A stretch of DNA of 64,000 nt from Candidatus Rifleibacterium amylolyticum (GTDB lineage Bacteria; Muiribacteriota; Ozemobacteria; Ozemobacterales; Ozemobacteraceae): positions 62,001 through 126,000 of the forward strand of contig JAACJG010000003.1 in assembly GCA_009917695.1 (NCBI GenBank), given 5' to 3'. Positions within the stretch are counted from its first letter, which is position 1. Every line of letters begins with the position of its first letter. Below are positions 16,390 through 25,599 of this stretch, piece by piece. The position numbers were made by a program, and so were the translations under genes. The notes under the pieces were generated by a model. The model was not told the DNA's origin. It did no database searches and saw only the letters and a list, made by a program, of their open reading frames with translations.

Positions 16390-19287
16390 TCAGGCCCGGG
16401 TCCCCAGCCGATGAATGGCGACCGGCGCGGTTTTCCCTTTGATTTTGATTTCTCCGAGATTTTCTGCTGTTGCCGAGTCGGGAAGCAGTGAGCGGGTTTT
16501 CTCGTCGGCGATTATCTGTGAGCCAGTGTCGTCAGCTGCCAGAGCGTTGAGACGGGCCGCCAGGTTGACGGCATCACCAATGACAGTGTAATCGAGGCGT
16601 AGATTGCGGGCACCGATAATGCCGGCTACGACCGTTCCGGTGGCGAGACCGTAATAACCTTTGCATTGCTGTGCGGCCAGCTGCTGTTTGAGGGCAAATA
16701 CCGTATCAATAGCCTGTTTTACCGCACTATTAGCGCCGGCGCAGGCTTCGTGGTCGAAAAACACCAGAATCTTGTTTTCCATTACTTTGTCAATGACGCC
16801 AGCAGTCGGGCGAATAGCTTCCTGGCTTGCCTTGAGATGAAATGCCTGCTGTTCGATGAACGCTTCGGCATCATTTGCATCGCCGGTTTTAACTGATGCA
16901 AAAAGTATCGTCATTGCGCGTTTTTCGCCTTTTATCGCCTTTTCAAAGGCGCTCTTGTCTTTAACCACTTTTATCACTGCTGAAGATACGAATTTACCGA
17001 GCAAAGAGCCTTCTGCCAGACCTTGTGCCATTGTGTTGAATGATCTGCCTATACTGCCGAATTCATCAGTTCTTTGATCGAGCGCCGTTCGTTCGGCAAA
17101 GTCGCCGCGGCTGATGCTGGCGAGAACTCGCTGCAGGTGTTTTAGCGGGCTCATGAAATACCAGTATAAAAACATGACAAGAGCTGCGAGAAGAGTTATG
17201 GCTGTTACTAACATTGTGTTAACCATATTTTCGAGACTGCTCTTTGTCGCAAAGAAATCTTTGAGTGAGGCTACTCCAGCAAGAATATAGAGTGATAAAG
17301 ACTTTCCCGGTCGTGTTTTTATCAGCAGTTTTTCTTCAGCTGTCATCTGCTCATGGGAAGTCAGTTGAATTCCCACTCTTCGCGTGCGCTCGATCAGATC
17401 CCAGACCGGAGGAGTGATCGGGATGGTACTGCGGAAGTGACCATGGAACGAGCCTTTGCGAACTGCTGCAAACTCGAAGTTGTCGGCCCGCTCGCCTCTG
17501 TTTTTGCGCAGAAAAGCAAGATAGTCCTCGGATTCATTGAATTCGCTCCACATGACCAGTATTATGGCGCGGACAACGCCGGCGATAGTAATCGGAACTC
17601 CGCTTGTCGAAACCATAAGAAAGCTTGAGTTTGCTTCAACAAGACTGCTCGGGTTCGCCATGAGCCGGTAAAAGAACTCTTCGCCGAGCACGCCCTGAAA
17701 GAACTTGATGAGAAAGTCGCTGATCATTTCTTCTTTTACTTCGTCAAGAGAGAGCTGGTTGCCTGTCTGGCCATTTTTATCGATTAATTCAGGGCGAAAT
17801 TTGTGCAAGACCGATTTTAAAAGCATTGCAAACATTTCACTGGCGTTTTTCGAATCACCCTCGCCGCCTTTGCGTAACCAAACAGCGTTTTGGCCATTAT
17901 CCTGCTGCATCGTCATCAGCAGAAAGCTGTTGCCAAGAGGTTCTGGATACTTTGCTCTGACACTGACGCTGATTTCTTCAAGAGCCTGAGTGCTGCGATC
18001 GCCTTCTATTGCCTGAATGACTTTTGCATTATCAGCAGGATGGCTGAGGCGGTAGAAAAAGTCTGCCATTGCCAGGTCGTAACGGTCTTCGAGACGTTGC
18101 AGATTTTTATCGAGATCACTTTCAGCCTGCTCCAGTATGGCTGACAGGTGACTGTCGAGAGAATGAGAAATGACCAGTCGGCCAAGCCCGGCTGGCAGAT
18201 AAAAAAGCGAAAAGAAGGCCGTCACCATTACCAGCGCAATAGAAATCCGCCAGCCCCTGCGAAAAATACGTCGTTGCAGCAATATCATTGAAAGCCCGGC
18301 GAATGTTATGAATGTAAAGATGAGAAACAGGGTTTCGCCATTAGTGAGAGGCATTTCTGGCAGGTGATTGGTAACCAGCATTATCAGCGAAGATTCGCCT
18401 ACCAGAACCGGAGCCGAATAGATATTGAACTTGCCAAATTGTAACTGAGTCGATTTCATCGGCAAATTAGCGGCTTCAGCGCTCATAAATCTTTGCAGGT
18501 CAGGCTTGTGACGCAGATACGGCGACCAGAATGGCTTTTCGTTTCCCGATACAGGAATGATCGCAAAGCCGGTTGCTGTTTTATCCAAAGTGCTGACCAT
18601 CGCATTGTAGGCGTAATCGGCTGGTATTTTTCCCGTTTCGAAGACTGCACAAAGCAGAATTTTGTCGTTGACTCCGTCAGGATAAAACCAGTAAAGCCAC
18701 GTGCTGCCTTTTACCGAAGTGAATGGCAGCATGATGCCCTCTTCCTTGTTTCTTATATATTCCTGGCGATCGATTATCGTAGCCGGGTTAACGGGAAAGT
18801 TGCACATGGTGGCAAGAGAGCTGGCAGCAGTTTGCAGTTCATGCTGACTTGGCGACTTGTTCATCAATGGAACAAAATTTTCGAGGAGATTGACGCCTGG
18901 CAGCGTTGAGCTTTTGCAGGTCGTTTGTAGCTTTTTGCTGCCAGGGTTTCGGCTGGCGATCAAGAGGTGATGTGGCGGCAGGCTGCGGGTCAATTGCTTA
19001 TAGAGTTCGCAGGCAGCAATTTTATCAGCATCGCCTGTTTTATCGGCCAATTCGCGAAGTTGCCGATGAAACTTGTTGAGCTGCAGCAGCGCCTGATATT
19101 CCCAGCTGGTGCTGACCTGCATCTTTTCCAGCGCGGTTTGCGCCAGTCGGTCAGCTGCTTCATTCTCGCTGATAATCTGGCGTTGGCGTGCGGTTGACCA
19201 GTCGAAAAGCACCAGAATGAATGGAATCGAAAGAAAGAGCCAGGCGGCGAGCAGCGACAGTGGCGAAAACCTATGAGTCTGGTTCAT
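16390..19287 (-). CDS. Membrane class III cyclase, C2-like half (metal site lost)
   Basis: A 965-residue membrane protein. TM1 lies near residues 12-27, then comes a periplasmic sensor, a TM pair near 320-385, a second large periplasmic sensor, a TM near 695-720, HAMP (ending in DEFGSIGRSFNTMAQGL) and a class III cyclase domain (about 790-965). The first metal Asp is replaced by Ser798 (FASVKT instead of FAD). The second is replaced by Asn838 (DKVMEN instead of DKFIGD). The adenine-selecting Lys834 and Thr901 are present, as are the transition-state pair Asn908 and Arg912 (VNLAARL). By the animal C1/C2 scheme this is a C2-type half. Its start overlaps the stop of the preceding cyclase gene (ATGA), implying coupled synthesis. 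Alone it should be inactive. Confidence 0.88.
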   Translation of the reverse strand: MNQTHRFSPLSLLAAWLFLSIPFILVLFDWSTARQRQIISENEAADRLAQTALEKMQVSTSWEYQALLQLNKFHRQLRELADKTGDADKIAACELYKQLTRSLPPHHLLIASRNPGSKKLQTTCKSSTLPGVNLLENFVPLMNKSPSQHELQTAASSLATMCNFPVNPATIIDRQEYIRNKEEGIMLPFTSVKGSTWLYWFYPDGVNDKILLCAVFETGKIPADYAYNAMVSTLDKTATGFAIIPVSGNEKPFWSPYLRHKPDLQRFMSAEAANLPMKSTQLQFGKFNIYSAPVLVGESSLIMLVTNHLPEMPLTNGETLFLIFTFITFAGLSMILLQRRIFRRGWRISIALVMVTAFFSLFYLPAGLGRLVISHSLDSHLSAILEQAESDLDKNLQRLEDRYDLAMADFFYRLSHPADNAKVIQAIEGDRSTQALEEISVSVRAKYPEPLGNSFLLMTMQQDNGQNAVWLRKGGEGDSKNASEMFAMLLKSVLHKFRPELIDKNGQTGNQLSLDEVKEEMISDFLIKFFQGVLGEEFFYRLMANPSSLVEANSSFLMVSTSGVPITIAGVVRAIILVMWSEFNESEDYLAFLRKNRGERADNFEFAAVRKGSFHGHFRSTIPITPPVWDLIERTRRVGIQLTSHEQMTAEEKLLIKTRPGKSLSLYILAGVASLKDFFATKSSLENMVNTMLVTAITLLAALVMFLYWYFMSPLKHLQRVLASISRGDFAERTALDQRTDEFGSIGRSFNTMAQGLAEGSLLGKFVSSAVIKVVKDKSAFEKAIKGEKRAMTILFASVKTGDANDAEAFIEQQAFHLKASQEAIRPTAGVIDKVMENKILVFFDHEACAGANSAVKQAIDTVFALKQQLAAQQCKGYYGLATGTVVAGIIGARNLRLDYTVIGDAVNLAARLNALAADDTGSQIIADEKTRSLLPDSATAENLGEIKIKGKTAPVAIHRLGTRA

Positions 19288-22139
19288 GTTTCCACCACCT
19301 CAAAATACTCGCTGTCAGCCAGAGATTCCATTGCGACATGTGGCAAAAGATCTCTGAATTCATGGCTGACTATTATATGAGTGTATTGACCGCGTTTTGA
19401 CTCAGCTTCGAGAACTTCCGATAAATGCCTGGCCTCGCCGGAAAGGCTGTATTCATGACGGTCGCCGGCGCCAAATGAACCGACCAGGAGTTTGCCACAG
19501 GCGATGCCTATGCCCATGCCATAGGTGAAGCTGCCCTCTTCGTTGCGCTGTTCGACGAGGTTTCGATGCTCTCTGATCATTGCCTGTGCGGCATTAACGG
19601 CTTTTTGGGCTGCCGTTGCCCTGTCTTCAGCAAAAAATACGGCAATAATGGCGTCGCCAATAAATTTGTCAATTTCTCCGCCGTTTTCGGTAATTCTTGT
19701 GCTCATCAGCTCCAGGTGGCGGTTCAGCAGTTCGACGATCTGCTCAGGCAGCCAGGTTTCCGAGAGCGTCGTGAAATTGCGAATATCAGACGCCAGTACA
19801 GCTCCCCAGCGCTTTTGCGGCTTTTTATCTGCTTGTACGGCTATGTCAAGCTGGTTTGCAAGAGTTCCGGAAACAAATTGCGCGAGCTCATTACGTTCAC
19901 ACAGTCCCTGCGCCATTTCGTCGAAAGCGTCTGCAACATCGCCAAGCTCGTCATCGCGGTTTAATCTTAGCCTTAGGTCGAATTTGCGGTCGAGAATGCT
20001 GGTGATACCTGAATCGATAATGTGCAGCGGCATAATGAAGTATGAAATCAGGGCGTTGGTAACCATTATCAGTATAACAAACAGCAACAGGGCTGCTGCT
20101 GTCAGCAGGTTACTTCGGTAGGCGGTTATGCTGAACAATGGCTTCAGGTTTGAGGTAGAGCCTAGCACTATTCCCTGCATATGCTCACATGGCTGGCAGA
20201 CAGTCAGGGTGTCTTCGCAGTCTTCGACAACCAATGAGCTGTTTGTCTGAGCAGCTGCAAGCCTTTGCAAAAACCAGCTTTCATGTGAAAAAGTTCTACG
20301 CCTTTCCGGCAAAGTGGCTTTAATCAAATTTTTATGTCTTTTTGCCATTGCCCAAAGCCGATCTGGCGTTGCACTATTTCCACGTAAAATCGCTCTGGCA
20401 GCGAATCGCTCCTGCGCCTCCGCCGCGGCTGTGAAAAACAGTATGCTGGCGACTATTTTACCCTGGTCGGCAATGAAGTCGTAAATTATGTAATGGCCTG
20501 CATCACCAAATGACATCAGCAGACTCTTTTGTCTGGCAAACGCAACATCACTGAAGACTGCATTGTTTGCTATCGAGCGGTAAGTCTCAAGTCCCAGCCG
20601 TTTGCTCTCATCGAGTTGTGCCATCGCCGCCCGGTGATCCTCTTCAGAGAAGTCCTTGAGCCCGGCATACATCATCGGAGCAAAGACATGCAGATGTGCG
20701 GTGTCGCCTTGCCTGTTCGCTTCTGGTGGCAGAATCAAGCGGTCATGTGAGCCAAACATGGTAATGCCGATGCTGCTGAGCGGCACATCGTTCGCTGCAA
20801 ACTCTTCAAAACAGCGCCGCAGAACATCGCTATCATTTTCTGTCTCTTCAGAAATAATGGCGCTTTTAAAAGCTGCGTCAGCCAGGTAACGACGTGCCAG
20901 ATTTTCAAAAACGGTTCGCAGTGATGTACTGTTACCGTCAATTTCCCGCAGTTCTTCCCGCATGCTGTTTACCATGCTGCGATAGCGAAGGTGATGGTCG
21001 TGTTCGATCGCAGATTTCCCTGCAACCACCAGAATCAGTATCGGAAGTCCTCCAACAAAAGCGACAAGCCCAAGCAGACTGTGTTTGACCGAAAAATCAA
21101 AGGGTCGGCCCCGCCGAAGTCGCATAAATACAACGCTGAACCATAACAACATGAGTGCGCCAGAATACAGGCTACTTATGGCCAGGCCGTCAGAATCTGG
21201 TTTTAAAGCGGTCAGCCAGAGCTCGTATGGCAGTTTTCTCGATATGCCGGATCTGAAAACAAAGGTGTCGTCATGAAGATTTCCAGCGCTCAATGATGCA
21301 ATTTTGCCATGTTGAGGATATTTGGCCAGCAGAGAAAAAAGATTCAGAACCGGCTTTTCGCTGCGGTCTTGTTCAAGAACTACCGGTTTAAGATTTTCAT
21401 GCAGGCTCTCGATCGGAACCAGAGCCGAATAAATTTGGTGGTGACCACTTTGCCGGGCAATTTCCTGCATGGCCAGAACAGCTGCATCTTCTATCTCAGG
21501 TCGTTTACCCGATATGATCATAAAGGCTCCCGCCTGCTGATCTGATGCGTTTAGAAAGTCCCAAAGCAGATATCTGCGTTTCCCGTTGAAAACCACATCG
21601 ATAAAGCGACCGGAACGGTTGCTGAGTAGCAGCTCGCCACTTATGCGCTCGCCGAACAGGCTGGACAAGCGGTTGTTTATCTTGTTTTTGTCGGTTGCAC
21701 CCAGGCTTTGCCATTTGCGCAGGCCATTTGCGATGCGAGCGAGAAAAGCGCTGCTGGTGCGTTCAAGGCCGCTGCCGGTGAGCGCTCGACCTTCATTCCC
21801 TGAAAACCTGAAAACGTAGAAAACAGCATCTTCACTAAGCCAGTTTTCTGGCAGAAGGTTCTGCAGCATTTGTCTGATCATTGTGCCGTCAGCCGCAAAA
21901 GGATCTGCCGACTTGTCGAGAAGGCTTTGAATCCGGTCGAGTCTTTTGCTGATTTGGACCTCAACCGGGCAGTTGGCTTTGAATTGTTGTACCAGCGCAG
22001 TTGCTTCTTCTTCGGCCTCAACGACAAAATGAGTATCTTCCAGTTGTGTCTGGTATTTGTCCCAGATGTTCGCTACTGGCAGAATGAGCATGGATAGCAC
22101 AAAAACTGCTGCAATCAGGATGTCTGATCTTCTGCTCAA
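19284..22139 (-). CDS. Membrane class III cyclase, C1-like half (transition-state residues lost)
   Basis: About 951 residues with the same plan as its downstream partner: TM1, periplasmic sensor, TM pair, second sensor, TM, HAMP (DELGDVADAFDEMAQGL) and a cyclase domain (about 775-951). Both metal Asp residues are present, Asp785 in ASDIRNFT and Asp829 in DKFIGDAI, with Lys825. The transition-state Asn and Arg are replaced by His905 and Val909 in SGEARHLSEVLE. It is therefore a C1-type half. I chose TTG 22139 because earlier in-frame starts would overlap the asparaginase gene by over 100 bp; it lies 22 nt after that gene's stop, with GAGAGG upstream. Residue numbers assume this start. Order: asparaginase, C1-like, C2-like. 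Confidence 0.86.
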   Translation of the reverse strand: MSRRSDILIAAVFVLSMLILPVANIWDKYQTQLEDTHFVVEAEEEATALVQQFKANCPVEVQISKRLDRIQSLLDKSADPFAADGTMIRQMLQNLLPENWLSEDAVFYVFRFSGNEGRALTGSGLERTSSAFLARIANGLRKWQSLGATDKNKINNRLSSLFGERISGELLLSNRSGRFIDVVFNGKRRYLLWDFLNASDQQAGAFMIISGKRPEIEDAAVLAMQEIARQSGHHQIYSALVPIESLHENLKPVVLEQDRSEKPVLNLFSLLAKYPQHGKIASLSAGNLHDDTFVFRSGISRKLPYELWLTALKPDSDGLAISSLYSGALMLLWFSVVFMRLRRGRPFDFSVKHSLLGLVAFVGGLPILILVVAGKSAIEHDHHLRYRSMVNSMREELREIDGNSTSLRTVFENLARRYLADAAFKSAIISEETENDSDVLRRCFEEFAANDVPLSSIGITMFGSHDRLILPPEANRQGDTAHLHVFAPMMYAGLKDFSEEDHRAAMAQLDESKRLGLETYRSIANNAVFSDVAFARQKSLLMSFGDAGHYIIYDFIADQGKIVASILFFTAAAEAQERFAARAILRGNSATPDRLWAMAKRHKNLIKATLPERRRTFSHESWFLQRLAAAQTNSSLVVEDCEDTLTVCQPCEHMQGIVLGSTSNLKPLFSITAYRSNLLTAAALLLFVILIMVTNALISYFIMPLHIIDSGITSILDRKFDLRLRLNRDDELGDVADAFDEMAQGLCERNELAQFVSGTLANQLDIAVQADKKPQKRWGAVLASDIRNFTTLSETWLPEQIVELLNRHLELMSTRITENGGEIDKFIGDAIIAVFFAEDRATAAQKAVNAAQAMIREHRNLVEQRNEEGSFTYGMGIGIACGKLLVGSFGAGDRHEYSLSGEARHLSEVLEAESKRGQYTHIIVSHEFRDLLPHVAMESLADSEYFEVVET

Positions 22140-22161
22140 GCCTGTTTTCTTTCCTCTCGTT

Positions 22162-23232
22162 TCAGTATTCGAAATACAGGCGTTGGATTTCGCTTCGGTC
22201 GAGATCCTTATGCAATGCCAGCATGAGAAGAATTCTGGCCTTTTGCGGAGTAAGACTGTCGGAAACAATGAAGCCGTATTTTGCATCGTCGACTTCAGCG
22301 TCGAGAGTCACCGGGCCGTCAGGAACTCTTGTCGCTCTGACAACGGTTATGCCAACCGCCGAAGCTTTTGCCAGCACATTAAGCACTTCTTCAGAAGGAT
22401 TGCCGTTGCCGACGCCGGCGTAAACGATGCCTCTGATATTGCTTTGACAGATGGTTTCGACCATCTGCGGATCGATGCCGGCATAGCCATAAATTATCGG
22501 AACTTCTGGCAGTTTGCCGGCAAACAATGGCAATTTGACAAGACTTTGATATGTGTGTTTCTTGTCTGGTCTGGTGTTGAAGCTGACCTTGCCATAGTTG
22601 ACCCGTCCCAGTGCGCCGTTTTCGCGGTCGTCAAAGGCTGCCGGGTTTATGGTATCGCACTTTCTGACGCCCCGCGCCGAGTAAATGCGGTCGTTCATCA
22701 CCACCAGAACACCCTTGTTACGTGCCTCACGCGCACCGGCTACGGCAACGGCATTATACAGATTCATGGCGCCATCAGCGCTGAGTGCCGAGCCTGGGCG
22801 CATCGAACCGGTCAAAACTACCGGTTTGTCGTAGGCAACGGTGAGGTTGAGAAACCAGGCAGTTTCTTCCAGAGTGTCGGTGCCATGTGTGATCACCACG
22901 CCATCAGCAAGATTAAGCCGGAACAACTGGTTTATTCTGGCTGCGAGTTTGAGCCAGTATTCAGGTTTCATGTCCTGGCTGCTGATATTGCAGATCTGTT
23001 CGCCCCTGATTCTGGCAATCTGTTCGAGTTGCGGCACTGCCGAAATCACTTTGTCTACCGGATTTACCGCCGCTTTGTAGGCAGATCCGGTAGCGCTGGC
23101 GCCACTGCCGGCAATAGTTCCACCAGTTGCCAGAATGCTTATTTCAGGCAGCTCAGCTGCTGTCGCCAGACAGGTGATGGTCAACAGATAGAGAACAAAA
23201 AAGCATCTTGTCAGCAAACTTTTATTCATCAT
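22162..23232 (-). CDS. ansB: Type II (periplasmic) L-asparaginase
   Basis: A 356-residue enzyme that hydrolyses asparagine to aspartate and ammonia. A signal peptide covers residues 1-26 (hydrophobic core then ATAA). The first catalytic motif ATGGTIAGSG carries nucleophile Thr39. The second, DGVVITHGTDTLEETA, carries Thr122-Asp123. Lys140 precedes the strand leading to GSMRP. A signal peptide together with the full TGGTIAG motif marks the type II group. It heads a three-gene operon with the two cyclases, which suggests that the cyclases might respond to amino acid or nitrogen conditions; that link is inference. The start ATG is preceded by GGGAG. A second Met follows directly and either could be used. 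Confidence 0.92.
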   Translation of the reverse strand: MMNKSLLTRCFFVLYLLTITCLATAAELPEISILATGGTIAGSGASATGSAYKAAVNPVDKVISAVPQLEQIARIRGEQICNISSQDMKPEYWLKLAARINQLFRLNLADGVVITHGTDTLEETAWFLNLTVAYDKPVVLTGSMRPGSALSADGAMNLYNAVAVAGAREARNKGVLVVMNDRIYSARGVRKCDTINPAAFDDRENGALGRVNYGKVSFNTRPDKKHTYQSLVKLPLFAGKLPEVPIIYGYAGIDPQMVETICQSNIRGIVYAGVGNGNPSEEVLNVLAKASAVGITVVRATRVPDGPVTLDAEVDDAKYGFIVSDSLTPQKARILLMLALHKDLDRSEIQRLYFEY

Positions 23233-23320
23233 GGACTCCCAAATTTGAAACTCGTATTTACAACCTGTTGTATCAGCTGGTAGTCTTTTCAGGATACCAG
23301 CCGGAAAGGCGATGTTGCTA

Positions 23321-23602
23321 ATGAATTATAACAGAATCGCTTCCTTGTCGGTTTTTCTTGTCTATGTCGGGCTTGCAATAAGACTGAGAGAGATCAGTCT
23401 TTTGTTATTGCCGTTGTTCGGTTTGCTTTTTATCTGGTTTCCTGCGATGGCAAAGTTTTTTGACATCCTCGGCGCCGGAATGTCAAGGCGCTGCGCGCCA
23501 ATGGACCCGAATACGCCTTCCTGTGTTTTTGTTCTGATCGGCTGGGGAATACTTCTGACCCCGGCTTTAATTGGCATCATTGCCAAACTGGCCAGTATGT
23601 AG
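23321..23602 (+). CDS. Small membrane protein, unknown
   Basis: A protein of about 93 residues with two hydrophobic segments close together near the N-terminus (about 5-22 and 25-45) and a third near the C-terminus (about 68-88). A Cys/Pro-containing loop lies before the last helix. I recognise no family. ATG 23321 lies 11 nt behind GGAAAGG; an ATG at 23312 in frame is only 2 nt behind it. It is divergent from the asparaginase operon and stands just upstream of the tRNA-Arg used as an attachment site. Confidence 0.5.
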   Translation: MNYNRIASLSVFLVYVGLAIRLREISLLLLPLFGLLFIWFPAMAKFFDILGAGMSRRCAPMDPNTPSCVFVLIGWGILLTPALIGIIAKLASM

Positions 23603-23656
23603 TCGTGTTAAAAGTTGCCTAACCTCATACGTTGTGCTAAGCTGAAACCTGTTGCT

Positions 23657-23730
23657 GCACCCATAGCTCAGCTGGATAGAGTGTCTGCCTCCGGAGCAGA
23701 AGGTCACAGGTTCGAATCCTGTTGGGTGCG
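23657..23730 (+). tRNA. tRNA-Arg (CCG anticodon)
   Basis: A 74-nt cloverleaf: acceptor GCACCCA/TGGGTGC, anticodon stem TCTGC/GCAGA with loop CTCCGGA (CCG at 23691-23693), and T-arm with GGTTCGAATCC. CCA is not encoded. Its 3' end TGTTGGGTGCG is the attachment core of the element that follows. Confidence 0.95.
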
Positions 23731-23827
23731 ATGAATATAAAAATATTACAGTCTAATATGATGTAAGAATCGGCATAAATAGGCGGCTTTCGAAGTTTTC
23801 TCGACTAATGAGATAGAAAGCTGTCTA

Positions 23828-23895
23828 TTGAAATTTAGGGGTATTTGGGGGTATTATTGGGGGTATCTTAATATTATCTCTGGAGCGATACCCCC
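23828..23895 (+). promoter_or_regulatory. Integrase promoter embedded in GGGGGTAT repeats
   Basis: TTGAAA (23828-23833), an 18-nt spacer and TATTAT (23852-23857) form a likely promoter. The -10 lies within a cluster of the motif GGGG(G)TAT[TC] at 23838, 23847 and 23859. An inverted copy, GATACCCCC (23887-23895), fills the space between the ribosome site (GGAG, 23882-23885) and the integrase ATG. A protein binding this motif would block transcription and perhaps translation. Confidence 0.5.
23846..23868. repeat. 23-bp end repeat of the satellite, left copy
   Basis: Two GGGGGTAT units joined by TATT, identical over 23 bp to 31678-31700. It lies 116 bp inside attL. Confidence 0.85.
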
Positions 23896-25140
23896 ATGAA
23901 GCTGTCAGCCGTTCAAATAGCGAAAAGCAAGCCTCAAGCCAAAGATTATAAGCTCTTCGACGGTGAAGGGCTTTTTTTACTTATCCGGGCCAACGGTGGC
24001 AAGCTCTGGCGGATGAAGTATAGATTCAATGGTAAAGAGAAGCTATTATCTTTCGGGAGTCTTAACGATATAAGCCTGAAAGAAGCAAGAGAGCTGAAGC
24101 AGAGCGCAAGAAACCTTCTCAGCAAGGGCATTGACCCGGCAACCTATAAGCAGAGTCTCAAAACAGACGCGGCCGAAGCCGAGAAAAACACGTTAAAGCT
24201 GGTAGCTCTTGAATACTTCGACCACAAGCGCCAGAAGCTGAGCCCCCGAACAGTTGGGGGTATCTTCAGTCGATGGGAACGGCATATACTGCCATATTTA
24301 GGCGATACCCCCATAAAACAGATAACTTTGCAAGACTTGCTGGGGGTATTTGACAAAATGAAGGCTCTCGGAATAGCCGAGCCAGTCAGAAAGGCCCTGA
24401 GCGAAGTAAAAAGCGTTTTTGTTCACGCAGTTATAACGGGCAGGATAAAAGAGAATGAGAACCCCGGCGTTTATCTGAGTGGGGGTATCGTGCCTGAACG
24501 AAAAACAAAACACATGGCGGCCGTAACCAGCCCCGAAGATGTAAAAGCGCTTCTCGAAAGAATTTACTCTTACCGAAGCCATGGAGCGCCCATTGTCGGC
24601 AACGCTCTTCGATTGTTGCCGCTCGTTTTTGTGCGTGTCGGAGACTTGAGAGAGGCGAAGTGGTCTGAGATCGACTTCGAGCGTAGAGAGTGGCGCTTTT
24701 GCGCTGATAAAGGCGAAGTTGAAACAATAGTGCCTCTTTCGCGGCAAGCCGTTAATATTCTCGAAGAGGTGAAGATTTTTACCGGACAATATGAACACGT
24801 TTTTCCGGGCGCATGGGATAAGACCAAGGTAATGAGCAACAACGCAATAAGAAAGGCCCTGCAAACTATCGGTTATTCAGGCGATAGAATGACCGGGCAC
24901 GGCTTCCGGGCCATGGCCAGAACCATTCTTGAAGAGGAATTGAGATACCCTTACCAGTATATTGAACCTCAGCTATCGCATAAAGTCAGAGACCCGCTGG
25001 GGAGAGCATATAACAGAACGACTCACATTGAGGCGCGGCAAGAGATGATGCAGACATGGGCCGACTATCTCGACGAACTGAGAGCCAGCCCAAACCCTGA
25101 CCTTAAAGCACTTCGAGAGAAGTACAAGTATCGAGGTTGA
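23896..25140 (+). CDS. int: P4-type tyrosine recombinase (integrase)
   Basis: A 414-residue integrase with the DUF4102-type N-terminal arm-binding domain (DGEGLFLLI, YRFNGKEKLLSFG), a core-binding domain (about 100-195) and the catalytic domain. Visible catalytic residues are Arg247, His335 and Arg338 in HGFRAMARTIL, His362 in LSHKV and nucleophile Tyr372 in RAYNR. The first catalytic Arg stands in VFVRVGDLR, where many relatives have a TGxR type motif. It integrates and excises the element at the tRNA-Arg 3' end. The coding sequence itself contains four more copies of GGGGGTAT or its complement (24256, 24304, 24342, 24481). ATG 23896 has GGAG 10 nt upstream. Confidence 0.95.
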   Translation: MKLSAVQIAKSKPQAKDYKLFDGEGLFLLIRANGGKLWRMKYRFNGKEKLLSFGSLNDISLKEARELKQSARNLLSKGIDPATYKQSLKTDAAEAEKNTLKLVALEYFDHKRQKLSPRTVGGIFSRWERHILPYLGDTPIKQITLQDLLGVFDKMKALGIAEPVRKALSEVKSVFVHAVITGRIKENENPGVYLSGGIVPERKTKHMAAVTSPEDVKALLERIYSYRSHGAPIVGNALRLLPLVFVRVGDLREAKWSEIDFERREWRFCADKGEVETIVPLSRQAVNILEEVKIFTGQYEHVFPGAWDKTKVMSNNAIRKALQTIGYSGDRMTGHGFRAMARTILEEELRYPYQYIEPQLSHKVRDPLGRAYNRTTHIEARQEMMQTWADYLDELRASPNPDLKALREKYKYRG

Positions 25141-25190
25141 TTACCACAACTCGAAAAATTGTTACCCCAAATTGAGAAGGAGAAAAAATC

Positions 25191-25517
25191 ATGGAAAACG
25201 TATCAGAAATTCACACTACGGCGGCAGATGGCAGTAAGGCGGCTAACAGCTCGACTTATTGGGTGATTTCGGCTATAGAAAGCTGTAACACTGAATACAG
25301 CGAAGTCAGAAGGGCTTTAGGCTTCATTCATGACAAAATGCTGACTGATGACATTCTCTGTCGGGCCGATAAAGAAGAAGCCGAAAGATTCTTTACTTAT
25401 CAAATCCTAATTGAGGGAATTGTCATGAAAATGATCGAATTGGAACGGAGGTTTAGCGCCGAAACGGAAAAAAGGTTGTCTGACCTTCGAGCTGGCAACC
25501 CCAGAAGTTTAACGTAA
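25191..25517 (+). CDS. Satellite protein of unknown function
   Basis: A 108-residue soluble, mainly helical protein rich in Glu, Lys and Arg. The central part (about 35-90) looks like two amphipathic helices. I recognise no domain. The start is secure: AAGGAG lies 8 nt before ATG 25191. It follows the integrase by 50 bp and precedes a palindrome/hairpin region. Its position suggests an early regulatory gene or a host- or phage-interference gene of the element, but nothing in the sequence proves this. Confidence 0.6.
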   Translation: MENVSEIHTTAADGSKAANSSTYWVISAIESCNTEYSEVRRALGFIHDKMLTDDILCRADKEEAERFFTYQILIEGIVMKMIELERRFSAETEKRLSDLRAGNPRSLT

Positions 25518-25535
25518 GCTGATCGGCGGCAAATT

Positions 25536-25579
25536 CCGCAATTTGCGGTATTTCAGTGGCGGCCGTTTCTTCGGCCGCC
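25536..25579 (+). promoter_or_regulatory. Palindrome and GC-rich hairpin between satellite genes
   Basis: CCGCAA-T-TTGCGG (25536-25548) is a near-perfect palindrome. GGCGGCCG (25558-25565) and CGGCCGCC (25572-25579) form a strong 8-bp hairpin with a 6-nt loop, 21 nt before the next start codon. There is no T-run, so an operator plus a translation-control or processing hairpin is more likely than a terminator. Confidence 0.45.
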
Positions 25580-25599
25580 TTATGCAAGAAGGTGATTAC

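Noticed and set aside
16390-19287. Calling the downstream cyclase a dead pseudo-enzyme
   Set aside because: Its adenine and transition-state residues are intact and exactly complement the losses in its coupled partner, so a shared site explains the pattern better than decay.
22057-23283. A 408-codon open frame on the + strand opposite the asparaginase and cyclase genes
   Set aside because: It is antisense to a gene with full catalytic motifs, its product has no recognisable features, and its openness follows from the codon pattern of the real strand.
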